Assembly: GCA_963704595.1 (NCBI GenBank)
Contig: OY969922.1
Span: 62,001-126,000, forward strand
Length of the DNA: 64,000 nucleotides
Source of the DNA: Acuticoccus sp963704595
GTDB taxonomy: Bacteria; Pseudomonadota; Alphaproteobacteria; Rhizobiales; Amorphaceae
Direction of reading: 5' to 3'
Shown here: one piece after another, positions 63,880 to 64,000 of the stretch
Position numbering within the stretch: position 1 is the first letter of the stretch
Layout: each line of letters starts with the position of its first letter
The notes under the pieces: model-generated
The model's input: only the letters and a program-made list of their open reading frames with translations
Database searches by the model: none
What the model was told of the DNA's origin: nothing
Translations under genes and position numbers: made by a program

Positions 63880-64000
63880 ATGGGCGAGCCGCGCATCGCA
63901 TTCGTCGGGCTTGGTGGCATGGGCCGCGGGCTGGTCAAGAACATGGCCCTCAAGGGCCGCAACGTGACCGCCTACGACATCCGCCGTGCCGCGATCGACG
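63880..64000 (+). CDS. 3-Hydroxyisobutyrate dehydrogenase-family protein, 3' part missing
   Basis: Starts at ATG 63880 after AGGGAG and runs off the window end. The 40 visible residues, EPRIAFVGLGGMGRGLVKNM onward, are the N-terminal NAD(P)-binding Rossmann motif GLGGMGRG of the beta-hydroxyacid dehydrogenase family (3-hydroxyisobutyrate, tartronate semialdehyde, 4-phosphoerythronate relatives). Divergent from a GntR regulator and next to a ThDP enzyme: if that enzyme were a glyoxylate carboligase, this could be tartronate semialdehyde reductase. This pairing is inference. Confidence 0.8.
   Translation, partial: MGEPRIAFVGLGGMGRGLVKNMALKGRNVTAYDIRRAAID

Overview
The window is high-GC bacterial chromosome with strong G/C third-position bias. 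Its gene content (Frc/Rbs-type sugar importer, two peptide-type ABC importers, PuuD membrane urate hydroxylase, DUF3072, FCD-GntR regulator, LivG plus acyl-CoA ligase) points to an alphaproteobacterium, most likely in the Hyphomicrobiales (Rhizobiales). This is inference from gene content; no rRNA, tRNA, CRISPR array, transposase or integrase was seen. The window opens inside a dps gene and closes inside a 3-hydroxyisobutyrate dehydrogenase-family gene.

Layout. 1-4.7 kb: a stress/signalling group (Dps, short AraC regulator, UBP-type zinc finger, small coiled coil, Tat-exported alpha/beta hydrolase, 7TM diguanylate cyclase). 4.9-11.1 kb (minus): a peptide-type ABC operon ending in an alpha/beta hydrolase, facing a divergent LacI regulator with three related palindromes around it. 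12.3-19.0 kb: a ThuA-like protein, then a plus-strand sugar operon (binding protein, ATPase, permease, phosphotriesterase-family hydrolase, PfkB kinase, TIM-barrel isomerase). 19.0-26.0 kb (minus): a second peptide-type ABC operon carrying a glycerophosphodiesterase and a HAD phosphatase. 26.2-35.2 kb: isomerase, DUF3072, LivG-type ATPase, a proline/alanine-rich protein with a SWIM-like zinc motif, acyl-CoA ligase, amidohydrolase, histidine phosphatase, inorganic pyrophosphatase and VOC protein. 35.2-39.9 kb: a purine-catabolic island (LDH2-family dehydrogenase, UraD, PuuD, adenine deaminase). 39.9-41.2 kb: ClC antiporter.

41.3-61.1 kb is the most unusual part: an apparent biosynthetic cluster in two divergent halves. 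The minus half has a fatty acyl-AMP ligase fused to an acyl carrier domain, a ketosynthase protein whose acyltransferase is missing, a cytochrome P450 and a two-module GT-B glycosyltransferase. The plus half has a GT2, a repeat/alpha-beta-hydrolase-like fusion, two polysaccharide pyruvyl transferases, a free acyl carrier protein, two tandem PhyH dioxygenases and a giant protein with three methyltransferase domains and two zinc ribbons; two more methyltransferases lie on the minus strand. It looks like a route to a lipid- or polyketide-primed, glycosylated, pyruvylated and methylated product. 61.3-64 kb: an acetolactate-synthase-like ThDP enzyme, its GntR regulator and a divergent dehydrogenase.

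Caveat. About a dozen apparent frameshifts break otherwise well-conserved proteins. Nearly all are single extra bases, several in short homopolymers. This looks like consensus error rather than gene decay, so most broken genes here may be intact in the organism.
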